From Acaryochloris sp. CRU_2_0 (GTDB taxonomy: Bacteria; Cyanobacteriota; Cyanobacteriia; Thermosynechococcales; Thermosynechococcaceae): a stretch of DNA of 47,453 nt. Numbering within the stretch: position 1 is the stretch's first letter; each line of letters starts with the position of its first letter. The notes under the pieces were generated by a model. That model searched no databases, was not told the origin of the DNA, and worked only from the letters and a program-made list of their open reading frames with translations. Below are positions 26,024-35,129 of this stretch, piece by piece. Where the stretch lies: NCBI GenBank assembly GCA_012034865.1, contig JAAUOM010000024.1:1-47453 (forward strand), read 5' to 3'. Both the position numbers and the translations under genes were made by a program.

Positions 26024-27166
26024 TCAAACGGAATGCAGTTCACCCAAGAGGACTGCATGCTGAGCACCCGTGACGGCGGGGACATTTCCAGGGATCTGAT
26101 GATGTCGCCAATAGGCCAACGCTGCAAAGGCGATCGCTTCTTTGGCATCCGAATTTAGACCTAAATCCTCCGTCGTCAAAACTGAACTGCCCTCTAAGCG
26201 CCGCTGCAAACAATGGCGTAAATAGCTATTGCGACTCCCCCCCCCACAGAGCACCACCTGATCGGGGATCTGGGGTAAAAACTGGTTATAGCTATCGGCG
26301 ATGCTGGCAGCAGTGAAGTTCGTCAGGGTGGCTAAGGTATCTGCGGGGCTGAGCTGATAGGGGGCAGCAGTTTGCAAACACCTCTGTAAATACTCTGGGC
26401 TAAATAATTCCCGACCCGTGGATTTCGGCGGCGGTTCCTGGAAAAACGGATGGTGCAGCCATTCATCGATCAAAGCTTGACAGGGATTTCCTTGAGCGGC
26501 CCAGGCTCCATCAGCATCGTAGATGAGTTTACCCCCAGAAAAGTGAGCCACTGCCAAATCGATCAGCACATTCCCAGGACCTGTATCCCAGCCTTTGACA
26601 CCTCGACCCAATTGCTCTACCCTTGCTAAGGGGGGTAAATAGGTGACATTGCCAATCCCACCAATATTTTGCACACAGCGACTGTATTCAGGATGGCTGA
26701 GTAAACAGACATCTAATTTAGACACTAAGGGGGCACCCTGTCCCCCGGCGGCCATGTCCGCAGCTCGAAAGTTACTGATCGTGGGAATACCTGTTTGCTG
26801 GGCGATGACAGCTCCTCGACCCAATTGCAGCGTATAGCCTAACTGGTGTGGTTGGGGCGGACGGTGGAAAACAGTTTGTCCGTGAGAGCCAATCAGGGCA
26901 GCGGTCGGGGAGATCTCAGCTTGGATGGCTTGGGCAGCTTGGACAAATTGACTGGCGATCGCATCATCTAATACCGCCAACGCTTCTACACTGAGAGCTT
27001 GCCCTTGACAGATGTCTAGAATCTGCTGTCTGAGGGCAGGGGGATAGGGGTAGGTCTGAGCGGCAATCAGCTTCACCTGCAAATCCAATTCCTGCCCGGA
27101 AAAATCGACGAGGGCAGCATCAATGCCGTCCACAGATGTGCCACTGATTAAGCCAATCACCCGCAT
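26024..27166 (-). CDS. anmK: Anhydro-N-acetylmuramic acid kinase
   Basis: A 380-residue cytosolic sugar kinase of the AnmK family. It phosphorylates and opens 1,6-anhydro-MurNAc recovered from the wall. The ATP-binding beginning is [19 protein letters not shown]. The catalytic Asp region [15 protein letters not shown], the substrate block [11 protein letters not shown] and [10 protein letters not shown] are in family order. Length is normal. With pgeF, mraY and the M23 peptidase nearby it forms a loose set of cell-wall genes, though they are on different strands and not one operon. Confidence 0.95.
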   Translation of the reverse strand: MRVIGLISGTSVDGIDAALVDFSGQELDLQVKLIAAQTYPYPPALRQQILDICQGQALSVEALAVLDDAIASQFVQAAQAIQAEISPTAALIGSHGQTVFHRPPQPHQLGYTLQLGRGAVIAQQTGIPTISNFRAADMAAGGQGAPLVSKLDVCLLSHPEYSRCVQNIGGIGNVTYLPPLARVEQLGRGVKGWDTGPGNVLIDLAVAHFSGGKLIYDADGAWAAQGNPCQALIDEWLHHPFFQEPPPKSTGRELFSPEYLQRCLQTAAPYQLSPADTLATLTNFTAASIADSYNQFLPQIPDQVVLCGGGSRNSYLRHCLQRRLEGSSVLTTEDLGLNSDAKEAIAFAALAYWRHHQIPGNVPAVTGAQHAVLLGELHSV

Positions 27167-27275
27167 TGCTGCTTACCCTTCTCCCAGAGATTGACCATCA
27201 ATGGATTCAGGCCACTTTGAATCAACAAACGGGTCATGGCGGAACGTCTCCAATCAAGTGCAGCCTAGGTTGATT

Positions 27276-28040
27276 CTATAGACCAGGAGTCGTCTGAGCA
27301 AATAGGGCTGCAAAATCAGAGGTAGGGGGGGCTTCTCCTTCTTCTCTGGTGACGACATCAAAGGCTTTATTGCGGGCATTGGGTTCACGCAGGGCTTGAA
27401 CCACGACCTCAGCTACATCAGCCCGAGGGAGCTTGTGGGGCATATGGCTGTCTGGGATAAAGAAGGCATCATCTTTGCCCACTACAATCTCTCGACGGCC
27501 TCCGGGTTCATCAATTAACCCCCCGGCGCGGACGATGGTGTAAGGAATACCAGAGTCGATCAGGTACTGTTCTGCCCGTCGCTTCCAAATTAGGATATTG
27601 CCCTTGCCGAGGGTGTTGAGATAATGATTTTCATCTGTGCCGCCCATTGAGCCGATTTGGACAATATGCTCAATCCCAGCCGCCACCGCAGCATCAATTA
27701 ACGTCTTTTGAGCGTTATAGTCGATATCTTCAGGGGTCTGACCGGGGGGAAATTCAAACTCTGGGCGTTGTCCAGGTTGAGGAGGTTCCTTCATAACGGG
27801 GATAGAACTCGACAGAATCACAAGAGCCTGACAACCCGCGATCGCTTGATCCACACTCTCTCGGTCTTTCATGTCACCGATGACCACCCCCTCCAGAGAG
27901 CCTAGCTTTTCTTGAGCCTTGGCTTCTGAGCGCACAAAGCTAACCACCTCAAACTCATCTGAGCGTTCACGCAGCTTCTGAACTGCGATCGCACCTGTTT
28001 GTCCTGTTGCCCCAGTCACCAATACTCTTTTTACAGCCAT
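27276..28040 (-). CDS. NAD(P)-binding atypical SDR (At5g02240-like)
   Basis: 254 residues with the dinucleotide motif VTGATGQTGA at the N-terminus and a NAD(P)H-binding domain of the atypical SDR5/NmrA-like type. Blocks SSSIPVMKEPP, HIVQIGSMGGTDENH and YTIVRAGGLIDEPGGRREIV resemble the plant/cyanobacterial At5g02240 group, as I remember it. No classical YxxxK active site is obvious, so it may be a redox sensor or scaffold rather than a dehydrogenase. Promoter signals upstream were not identified. Confidence 0.85.
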   Translation of the reverse strand: MAVKRVLVTGATGQTGAIAVQKLRERSDEFEVVSFVRSEAKAQEKLGSLEGVVIGDMKDRESVDQAIAGCQALVILSSSIPVMKEPPQPGQRPEFEFPPGQTPEDIDYNAQKTLIDAAVAAGIEHIVQIGSMGGTDENHYLNTLGKGNILIWKRRAEQYLIDSGIPYTIVRAGGLIDEPGGRREIVVGKDDAFFIPDSHMPHKLPRADVAEVVVQALREPNARNKAFDVVTREEGEAPPTSDFAALFAQTTPGL

Positions 28041-28466
28041 AGCTTCTCAGTCTCACCCCGCAAAATTAATCGAGTTTCTCTTCCTAAACTTTATGATGAC
28101 TCTAACAGACTCAGGGCTACTGCTGTCGAGTAGCAATTCTCATTTTGGCCTGCAATGTGTCCAAACCCCCAAGCCTTCGACGAGGGAATGGACTGATTGA
28201 CTTCTCAGACACCCTTAAGCTCAACTTTATCCATTTCGAGCCACCGTAGAGCTTTATAGAAGAAAGGGGTGAGACGAACGAAGTTCACTCTCACCCTCAA
28301 AAAATACTGTGTTTACTATTTCAGAGCCTCTTGCGGCGATCGTATCCTGCTTCTGCGGACTATTTTCATCTCGAATTTGGCAACACGTTCAGATTCTTCT
28401 CTTGGGCGCTATTCTATACTCTGTTATGCAGCGTAATAGGATAAGGTCAAGCTAAGGAATTGTTTG
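28041..28466. other. Intergenic stretch between SDR gene and small secreted peptide gene
   Basis: 426 bases without a supported gene. The clear structures are the hairpin at 28267-28296 (listed separately) and a HIP1-like GCGATCG near 28336. A minus-strand frame at 28424-28609 overlaps the secreted-peptide gene in another frame and is rejected. Confidence 0.5.
28267..28296 (-). terminator. Hairpin downstream of the small secreted peptide gene
   Basis: On the minus strand, GGGTGAGA pairs with TCTCACCC around an inner GAAC-TTC-GTTC mini-stem, followed by CTTTCTTCT. It lies about 170 bases past the stop of the 57-residue peptide gene and upstream of the SDR gene. The U-tract is imperfect, so termination is likely but not certain. 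Confidence 0.5.
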
Positions 28467-28640
28467 TCACTCGTAACATTCCCAGCTACCGTCATCATAA
28501 AAATCGCAATGGACATCATTAGGGTTGATCCGCGAGGTAATTTGAGAGTTTTGTTGAGCCTTTGCTGGCAGAGTCCAGGCAGCTCCAACAGTAGCAAGGG
28601 CAAAAGCAATGAAGAGGGTTGAAGTTAGTCCTTTAGTCAT
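28467..28640 (-). CDS. Small secreted cysteine-containing peptide (57 residues)
   Basis: The ATG at 28640 is preceded by a strong Shine-Dalgarno sequence (GGAGG, seven bases upstream). The product begins MTKGLTSTLFIAFALATVGA, a good signal peptide with a predicted cut after LPAKA (residue 28). The mature part is about 29 residues, hydrophilic and acidic, ending NDVHCDFYDDGSWECYE. It has two cysteines (45 and 55) that could form a disulfide in the periplasm or outside the cell. A stop follows directly. No family is recognised. The signal peptide plus ribosome-binding site makes a real gene likely. Candidate roles such as signal, inhibitor or metal-binding peptide are speculation. Confidence 0.7.
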   Translation of the reverse strand: MTKGLTSTLFIAFALATVGAAWTLPAKAQQNSQITSRINPNDVHCDFYDDGSWECYE

Positions 28641-28810
28641 GGTAAATTCCTCCAGGTTTTGATGTTTGAGAGAGTGGCAGTAAAGTCCTCATAGCTCAAT
28701 ACAGTAAAGGATAGGTCTACTCCCCTCAGTGATTGAGATCCTAAAATGTGGTGATTTGGCTCAAAGCCTTGACAAAGAATCAATCCAGTGATGATCGCTA
28801 TAAAAGCCAA

Positions 28811-28846
28811 AGAGGCAGAGTCCTGCAATTGCAGGACTCTGCCTCT
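28811..28846 (-). terminator. Perfect 36-base palindrome, terminator of the 245-residue protein gene
   Basis: AGAGGCAGAGTCCTGCAA is followed immediately by its exact complement, giving an 18-base stem with no loop of its own. It lies 35 bases past the stop of the minus-strand gene at 28881-29618. On that strand it is followed by TTGGCTTTTATAG, a partial T-tract. The element resembles interspersed cyanobacterial hairpins, so it may be repeated elsewhere. Confidence 0.65.
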
Positions 28847-28880
28847 ACAACAGATGTCTGTTTTACCAGCCTTTAGGAAC

Positions 28881-29618
28881 TTAAACAGGCACACGCATAG
28901 AATTGCCGTTTTGCGGAACAGTTGGCCTAGAATTGCTAATTTGCTGACTTAAATCATCAATTTGCTGAGTCATAACAGCTAAGGCCTGCTGAATTCCCTG
29001 GAGATCTGAACTAGGGGGTACTGGAATACCAGGCATTGTTCCTGGCAAAGGAATAGGAGGATTTGTGAGAATGGGTGGGTCAACAAGGGTATCAACATCC
29101 ATCAAGCTAGCACCCGTGGCAGTTGGCACAGCAGTAAACAGTTGATCAAAATCATTCCCGCCTGCAGGTCCCGGTAAAAATGTGCCCCGATGCTCAGGGG
29201 TTAGCAGGAGTCTGGTAGGTGTTAGGGGGCCAGGGAACGGAAATGGAAGGCGTTGAAGGACAAAGATTTCCACATAGCCCCGAAATTCTAAATTAGTTGT
29301 ATTCGGGTCTAGCGTGAGAATATTTGGCTGCAGAATAATGAGACCTGTATCCCCAGCAGCCAATCCAAAGTCATAGGTGTTTTGAGGGGTTAGGCTCTCA
29401 AAAACATTATTGCCAAGATTATCTCGAATTACTAATAACTGAGATAGATCCAGAGGGGGAGTGATTGCATTAAATCTCAATCTCAGCCGTAAATTTCGAT
29501 TGGTTGGGTTGGCGACAGTTAGAAAATATCCTTGCAAGATTTTTCGATCTGTGTTGGGCAGCATGCCAGGGTTAGGCGTAATTGGTTTTAGCAATAACTC
29601 GAAAGTTGAAAGTAGCAT
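28881..29618 (-). CDS. Unrecognised 245-residue protein with C-terminal coiled coil
   Basis: No known domain is recognised. There is no signal peptide. The N-terminal two thirds look all-beta (LQGYFLTVANPTNRNLRLRL, GYVEIFVLQRLPF), with an immunoglobulin-like flavour. A proline-rich linker follows (PPIPLPGTMPGIPVPPSSD-like). The C-terminus has a short heptad segment, LQGIQQALAVMTQQIDDLSQ, then a polar tail. This suits a structural or adaptor protein. The gene is bounded by its own palindromic terminator and a 501-base upstream gap. The function is unknown, but length and codon use support a real gene. Confidence 0.65.
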   Translation of the reverse strand: MLLSTFELLLKPITPNPGMLPNTDRKILQGYFLTVANPTNRNLRLRLRFNAITPPLDLSQLLVIRDNLGNNVFESLTPQNTYDFGLAAGDTGLIILQPNILTLDPNTTNLEFRGYVEIFVLQRLPFPFPGPLTPTRLLLTPEHRGTFLPGPAGGNDFDQLFTAVPTATGASLMDVDTLVDPPILTNPPIPLPGTMPGIPVPPSSDLQGIQQALAVMTQQIDDLSQQISNSRPTVPQNGNSMRVPV

Positions 29619-30119
29619 ACTTGGTGTCCTTCAGTTAGAATCAGTGACGCATGATAATCGAATCTAGGCACCAAGAATAGTGATGCAAATAATCACTCTT
29701 GGCGCTTAGACTATGAGATGCGTGAAGCATGGAAAACTAGTCAGTTCGGCAAACAAATTCTCTAGAAAAGAGATTTCAGACTTCAATTATTTAAATTCTG
29801 ATGGATACTCTGATATCTAAAGATGAATGCACTTGAGGGCTGCTTGTGAGCCACAATTGACTTATAAAATCTATCAATACATTTGGAAAGTTTTATGCAA
29901 AGAATTGCGATCTCTCTCTTTATTTCCACCGATGCAGCGTGGTGTAGCCTAAGCTAGCTGGGTTAAATCAGCCATTGTAGCAAGCGCTCAAGGGATTCAT
30001 ATAGTTTTAAACATAAAAATTGCTCCGGAGACGACAATTACGGAGTCTAAAGTCGCTGATCCCCGGAGCACACACATGATAATCACTTATCATACTCATA
30101 AAAAGTAACTTATGCAAAC
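29619..30119. other. Intergenic region between recG and the unrecognised 245-residue protein gene
   Basis: 501 bases with no supported gene. It holds the recG terminator hairpin (30010-30070) and an 18-base palindrome ATGATAATCACTTATCAT at 30076-30093. The left 350 bases (29640-30000) are AT-rich and probably contain the promoter of the 245-residue protein gene. I could not assign -35/-10 boxes. Confidence 0.45.
30010..30070 (-). terminator. recG terminator hairpin
   Basis: TGCTCCGG (30021-30028) pairs with CCGGAGCA (30063-30070), with further internal pairing CGAC/GTCG. On the minus strand the stem is followed by ATTTTTATGTTT, a good U-tract. It begins 50 bases past the recG stop. Confidence 0.65.
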
Positions 30120-32604
30120 TCAGGTAAAAATTGCTCCACCCATTAGCCGTTGGTAGCGAATATTTAGTTCAGATTGCAGCAGGGGCCAAGGGGCTAAGGA
30201 GGCATCTTTTTTGAGGACTTTTTCTGCAGCCTGACGAGCCAGTTCTAAGGTTTCTTGATCATCCACTAAGCTGGCTAAGGCTAGGTCGGGTAAACCCGAT
30301 TGGCGGGTTCCCAAAACCTCACCAGGGCCACGAAAACGCAAGTCCATCTCGGCAATAAAAAAGCCATCTTGAGACTGTTCTAAGACGGCTAAACGCTGTC
30401 GCGCGGTGTCTGTTTTAGAATTATTCATGAGTAAACAGTAGGACTGATGCACCCCCCGACCGACTCGGCCTCGAAGTTGGTGGAGTTGAGACAATCCGAA
30501 CCGATCTGCATGTTCAATTAACATGACGGTGGCATTGGGGATATCTACGCCCACCTCAACCACGGTGGTAGAGACCAAAATGTGCAGGGTGTGTTGGCGA
30601 AATTGAGCAATCACCGCTTCTTTTTCACGAGCGGTTAAACGACCATGTAACAGCCCCACTTGGAAGTTGGGGAAAATGGTGTTTTGGAGGTGTTCATGTT
30701 CTTGCACTGCCGATCTCAAATCCATTTTTTCCGATTCTTCAACGAGGGGCAAAACGATATAAACTTGCCGTCCTTGAGCCACTTCCCGCCGAATTAAATC
30801 GTAGGCATGGGTGCGATCGCGCGCCGTCAGCATTGTCGTTTGAATCGCCTGCCGACCGGGAGGTAGCTCGTCAATTTGACTGACATCTAAATCTCCATGT
30901 AAGGTCAGGGCTAAAGTTCTGGGGATGGGGGTGGCAGTCATTGTCAACACATGGGGATGTTGGCCTTTTTGTTGCAACAACGCTCGCTGCTGCACCCCAA
31001 ATCGATGTTGTTCATCAATGACCACCAGACCCAAGCGATCAAATTCAACCTGCTCTTGGATCAAGGCATGGGTGCCCACCAGCAGCGGTAACTCTGCGGT
31101 TTTCAATTGTGCGGAAATTTGGCGACGTTTGGCCGTTTTGGTTGACCCCGTCAGCAGTTCGACGGGTAAATGCAGTTGATTAAACCACTCCACTAACTTG
31201 TGATAATGTTGTTCCGCCAAGACTTCGGTGGGAGCCATTAATGCGGTCTGATACCCCGATTGAATGGCAGACAGCAAAGCAATCACCGCGACGACAGTTT
31301 TGCCTGAACCTACATCCCCTTGTACGAGGCGATTCATAGGTTTGCTGGACTGTAAATCTGCCAGAATATCTTGTACCACCCGCGCTTGAGCCTGGGTTAG
31401 GGTAAAGGGTAAGACCTGATAGAACCGCTCGATCAGTTCGCCTTGGACGCTTAAGGGCACACTCTTTTGCGTTTGTTGCTGTTGCGATCGCCGTACCAGC
31501 ATTCCCAATTGCAAGTAGAAAAACTCATCAAAAATCAGCCGCCGTCGGGCGCGATCTAAGGCTGCGCGATCCGGGGGAAAGTGGACTTCGGCAATAGCCG
31601 TTGCTAAGTCAATCAGGGCATAGGGTTGACGCAGAGCTTCCGGCAATGGATCGCGGAGCTGTTGGGTTGCAGGTAAGGCCGTTACCACCGCTCGTCGGAC
31701 TAAATCTGGGGTGACGCCTTCGGTGAGAGGGTAGACAGGCACAACGCGGCCAATCATCATCGACTCGATTTTGTCCCCAGCGTGATTGAGTACCTCTAAA
31801 TCAGGATTATCCAGAGTGATCCCATATTTGCTACTTTTAACGAGTCCTGATGCCGCCACCACTGCACCTGGTGGATACAGACGCTTTTGCTGTTCTTGCC
31901 AACCGCGATGGCGGAACCGATTCCCCGCATAGAATCGACTCAGTTTCACCTGCCCTGTGGCATCTTTGAGGACAAGCTCAAAAATGGTGAGTTTGGGATT
32001 GCGCGGGCTATTAAAGCAGTTGACCCGGCGGACAGTAGCAACAAGGGTGACCGTTTCCCCCACTTCTAGATTCTGAATCGGAACCTGATGGGCATAGTCA
32101 ATATGGTCGCGCGGGTAGTAAAACAGTAAATCGCGGACACTATAGAGTCCTAACTTCTCTAGGCGCTGGGCGCTTTTGGGGCTGATACCCGCCAAGGAAG
32201 CGATGGGCAGATCCAAGGCTAATTTTGACGAAGTAGAGGCCAAACTTTGCGTTGCGGGTTGGCGAGGGGCGGGGAGGATCGGTGGCCTGACGATAATCCT
32301 TTTGGGTGCTGTAGAGTAATCGTCGGGTTTCGGCTACCAAGTGTTGGCGTTGCGGCAAGGAGAGATCGGCATAACCAGCAAATTTTTCAGCGATCGCCTG
32401 CCAGCGTCCTTGCAAAACTGCTTGAGAATGGTGAGGAACCGTTGACTCTAGACTGTGTTTAAGGAACTGACTAAATCGAAACTGTTTTCCTTCTAAGTCG
32501 CAAAAGCCTCGTTCTGCTTCTACGGAGAGCGCCTGTTGCAGCCTTACCCAATCGGGCAGGGAACCTGAGGAAGAAGCAATCGGGACAGAATCAGCCATGG
32601 ACAT
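30120..32604 (-). CDS. recG: ATP-dependent DNA helicase RecG, interrupted by a one-base frameshift
   Basis: RecG remodels stalled replication forks and Holliday junctions. The N-terminal cyanobacterial extension (from ATG at 32604 or just inside it) reads through DWVRLQQALSVEAERGFCDL and onwards to KDYRQATDPP. The rest, in another frame, runs from about APRQPATQSLA through the wedge domain, helicase motif I (GDVGSGKT), DEQH, TATPIPRTL and the QLRGRVGRG motif to the C-terminus. The two parts join without loss if one C is removed from the C runs at 32266-32274. Together they give about 827 residues, the usual cyanobacterial RecG length. The downstream frame's own TTG start at 32243 is unlikely to be real. 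Confidence 0.92.
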
Positions 32605-32950
32605 CGCTGGACAGCGGTATTGCCCCTATTGTAATCATCAATCGCAGTCTTGAGCAGGCGATAGTGCGATAGGGTTATAGCGTTGAGAGATAGGAAGGTT
32701 ATTCTCTAGTGGCCTAGACGGGTGGCTACAGGTTGCGATAGAAAGTGATGAAGTACTACAAGAAGACCACTGCTGAGATCTCAGTAGCACAGGCTGCCAT
32801 TGCACAATTCACACAAACTTAGGTGGAACTAGGGTTGTTCACCCAAAAACCTATATTTCCGCAATATATTTTTACTCCAAAAGAGCCGCACCCAAAGGCA
32901 TTTTAGCTATCCCCGTGTACACCCTAGCATCCTCCCAGGAAGCATCCAAA
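32605..32950. other. Divergent promoter region between recG and yaaW-like gene
   Basis: 346 bases between divergent genes. It contains a 12-base palindrome CTGAGATCTCAG (32773-32784) and a TATATTTCCGCAATATATTT segment near 32848-32870 that may include a promoter for the rightward gene. No small gene or RNA structure was recognised. Confidence 0.4.
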
Positions 32951-33805
32951 ATGAATGAATTAAGACAGGCTTTGGAATTGGCCACAGAAGAGGAATTGCA
33001 AGATTTAACGGAATTGCTCTTTCGACCCAAATTTAACCCACTGGATTATCTGCAAGGGCAAACCCCTGAGCAGGTGCAAACCTGCGATGGTCTACGACCG
33101 ACCGGAGGTCATCGCAAAACTTGGTTAGATGCCCTCGAACAGCGATTTTGCTTTGTCGCCGCCGATGGATTCACCGTTCTTCAAGGCAAAACCGAGACCC
33201 TCAGCTATCACCAAGTTTTAGTCCAAGTCAGTCGCCACCTGCGCCTGCGTTATTCTCCCACCCTGTCCACTACGGATCTAGAAGCTGAGATCTTTTTACA
33301 TCTGATGCAGCAAACCTGGAAAAAGTTGCCCAGCGCAGAACGGCAAGCCCTGTTGCAGCGAATTCAGAACGCTTTAGCAACTACTCCTGTAGAACCTTTG
33401 CCCCTCAATTGTCAATCGGATCCCTGGCGCTGGCTGCTAGAAGGCGGCAGTGCCTTAACGGTATCATCGGTGGTGCGTCCTTTGATCTTACGCCAGATGG
33501 CTCGGCAATTTGCAGCCCAAATGGCTACCTACGCAGTCGCTCGCCAAGCGGCGGCCTCTACGATCCCTCAACTCGAAGGGCAATGGCTGCTGCAAGCCGC
33601 TCAGCGGGGGATGGCAGGGAATGTGGCCCGCTATGGTCTCTTTCGCGGAGCCTTAAGCTTGGTGAGTTCAGTCCTGTGGGTGGGGTTATTCGCGGATCTG
33701 GGCTGGCGGGCGATCGCAATTAACTATGGTCGGGTCATCCCTGCTATCTTTATCTTGGCTCAAATTCGTTTGATTCGAGGGGAATCATGCTGCCAAACTG
33801 TTTAA
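32951..33805 (+). CDS. YaaW-like protein (DUF3944-type N-terminus)
   Basis: About 284 residues. It starts MNELRQALELATEEELQDLT, a helical segment also seen at the N-terminus of YaaW-like proteins. The middle (YHQVLVQVSRHLRLRYSPTL with LMQQTWKKLPSAERQ) and the tail (YGRVIPAIFILAQIRLIRG) correspond in order to my memory of E. coli YaaW. Two Ala/Gly-rich helices near 185-270 may associate with membranes. A GTG twelve codons earlier opens the frame, but the ATG at 32951 has AGGA upstream and gives the conserved N-terminus. The function of YaaW is not established. The next gene begins 12 bases later. Confidence 0.75.
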   Translation: MNELRQALELATEEELQDLTELLFRPKFNPLDYLQGQTPEQVQTCDGLRPTGGHRKTWLDALEQRFCFVAADGFTVLQGKTETLSYHQVLVQVSRHLRLRYSPTLSTTDLEAEIFLHLMQQTWKKLPSAERQALLQRIQNALATTPVEPLPLNCQSDPWRWLLEGGSALTVSSVVRPLILRQMARQFAAQMATYAVARQAAASTIPQLEGQWLLQAAQRGMAGNVARYGLFRGALSLVSSVLWVGLFADLGWRAIAINYGRVIPAIFILAQIRLIRGESCCQTV

Positions 33806-33817
33806 GTAATACCTGAC

Positions 33818-34540
33818 ATGTCCACTGACCTGCATACTTGGTTCGCGCCGTCTCATTTGATCCTCTTAGTGTTGTTGGCTGGCTTTGGTTTGATCCATAG
33901 TGGACTAGCCTCCCTGCGCCTCCAGGCCGAAAAACGTCTGGGGGCGCGCTTATATCGCATCATTTTTGCCTTAGCCAGTATTACCGCTGCTGTGATTGTG
34001 ATCGGTTATTTTCTCAAGCATCGCTATGACGGGGTGCAATTGTGGCAAGTGCAAGGCATCCCAGGGGTGAAAGGATTGGTTTGGAGCTTGTCTGCTCTTT
34101 CCTTTCTGTTTCTGTATCCTGCTACCTTCAATCTCTTGGAGATCGCTGCGATTCAAAAACCCCAAGTTCACCTCTACGAAACCGGGATCATTCGCATTTG
34201 CCGACATCCCCAGATGGTGGGTCAGGTGATTTGGTGTATGGCTCATACTCTCTGGATCGGTACCTCTTTTACCCTGGCGACTTCCCTAGGGCTGATTGGC
34301 TATCACTTCTTTGGGGTTTGGCATGGGGATCAGCGTTTGAGTCGTCGCTATGGCGAAGCCTTTGCCGCCGTTAAAGCCCGCACATCTGTGATCCCCTTTC
34401 AGGCCATTATCCAAGGTAAACAGCACCTGCAATTACAAGAATTTTTGCGCCCCGCCTATCTGGGCGTCGCTGGGTTTGTGTGGTTGTTTTGGATTGCTCA
34501 TCCTCTGATGATGCGTGCAGCAATGAACATTCGCTGGTAG
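33818..34540 (+). CDS. NnrU/Z-ISO family membrane protein, probable 15-cis-zeta-carotene isomerase
   Basis: 240 residues with about six TM helices. The family contains bacterial NnrU and the haem-dependent 15-cis-zeta-carotene isomerase Z-ISO of plants and cyanobacteria. Supporting blocks are GLIHSGLASLR near the N-terminus, RICRHPQMVGQVIWCMAHTL in the middle (H-P-Q-M and H residues that could ligate haem) and WHGDQRLSRRYGEAF. The length matches cyanobacterial Z-ISO rather than the shorter NnrU. It begins 12 bases after the yaaW-like stop, so co-transcription is likely. It would isomerise the 15-cis bond for carotenoid synthesis in the membrane. Confidence 0.8.
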   Translation: MSTDLHTWFAPSHLILLVLLAGFGLIHSGLASLRLQAEKRLGARLYRIIFALASITAAVIVIGYFLKHRYDGVQLWQVQGIPGVKGLVWSLSALSFLFLYPATFNLLEIAAIQKPQVHLYETGIIRICRHPQMVGQVIWCMAHTLWIGTSFTLATSLGLIGYHFFGVWHGDQRLSRRYGEAFAAVKARTSVIPFQAIIQGKQHLQLQEFLRPAYLGVAGFVWLFWIAHPLMMRAAMNIRW

Positions 34541-34594
34541 CATGATCCCACCGCTTTATTTGAGAAAATCACCCTTGTTGATCGGTCTTAACCC

Positions 34595-34945
34595 ATGCTG
34601 CCAGCCATTGAAGCACATACCTTTAATCAAGAAGTTTTAAGGTCTAATATTCCTGTCTTAGTCAGCTTTTGGGCACCTTGGTGTAGGGTTTGTCGGTGGG
34701 TTGAACCGTTACTGCACAACCTGCAACTACGCTCTGCCTCTGCCTTCAAGATTGTTAGCGTTAATGCTGACACCAATTTACATCTGGCCAGTTGCTATAA
34801 GGTCATTAATATCCCCAGTCTCTTGTTGTTTGATCGGGGTCAATTGGTGGAGCGGATAGATCACTTCGGTAGCCAAGCAGAAGCACAGCAACTGCTAGAA
34901 TGTGCTCTTGATCAAATTGCGCGATCGCAGCTATCTACAGGGTAA
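34595..34945 (+). CDS. Thioredoxin-like protein with CRVC active site
   Basis: 116 residues of thioredoxin fold, cytosolic. The active site is WCRVC (C30 and C33) instead of the classical WCGPC. The cis-Pro loop is present as VINIPSLLLF, and the fold elements PVLVSFWAPW and IVSVNADTN are in the right order. The missing Gly-Pro in the redox loop should change its potential or partner choice. It begins 54 bases after the Z-ISO-like gene on the same strand and may be part of the same unit. The specific target is unknown. Confidence 0.88.
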   Translation: MLPAIEAHTFNQEVLRSNIPVLVSFWAPWCRVCRWVEPLLHNLQLRSASAFKIVSVNADTNLHLASCYKVINIPSLLLFDRGQLVERIDHFGSQAEAQQLLECALDQIARSQLSTG

Positions 34946-35129
34946 GCTCTCTTTATAAAAAGCCCTGAATGCAGGCAACTCCCTTGCAAATGTGCTGCTC
35001 TACAGAGATTGGGGCTGCTGTTCAATGGGTCAATCTTAAGATTTGCCCGACGGACATGCCCCTGACAATATGTAACAATGTAAAATGTTTTACAAAGTGT
35101 AAAGTTTTTTATCGCGAATAGCGTCAACG

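Noticed and set aside
28424..28609. 61-residue hydrophobic frame on the minus strand
   Set aside because: It is the out-of-frame shadow of the 57-residue secreted peptide, which has the better start and signal sequence.
28637..28894. Minus-strand 85-residue frame crossing the 36-base palindrome
   Set aside because: It reads through the terminator palindrome and overlaps the ribosome-binding site of the small peptide gene. No protein features are visible.
30076..30093. Palindrome ATGATAATCACTTATCAT resembling a Fur box
   Set aside because: It lies between the recG stop and the recG terminator, so it controls no obvious promoter. The match to a Fur site is only in general shape.
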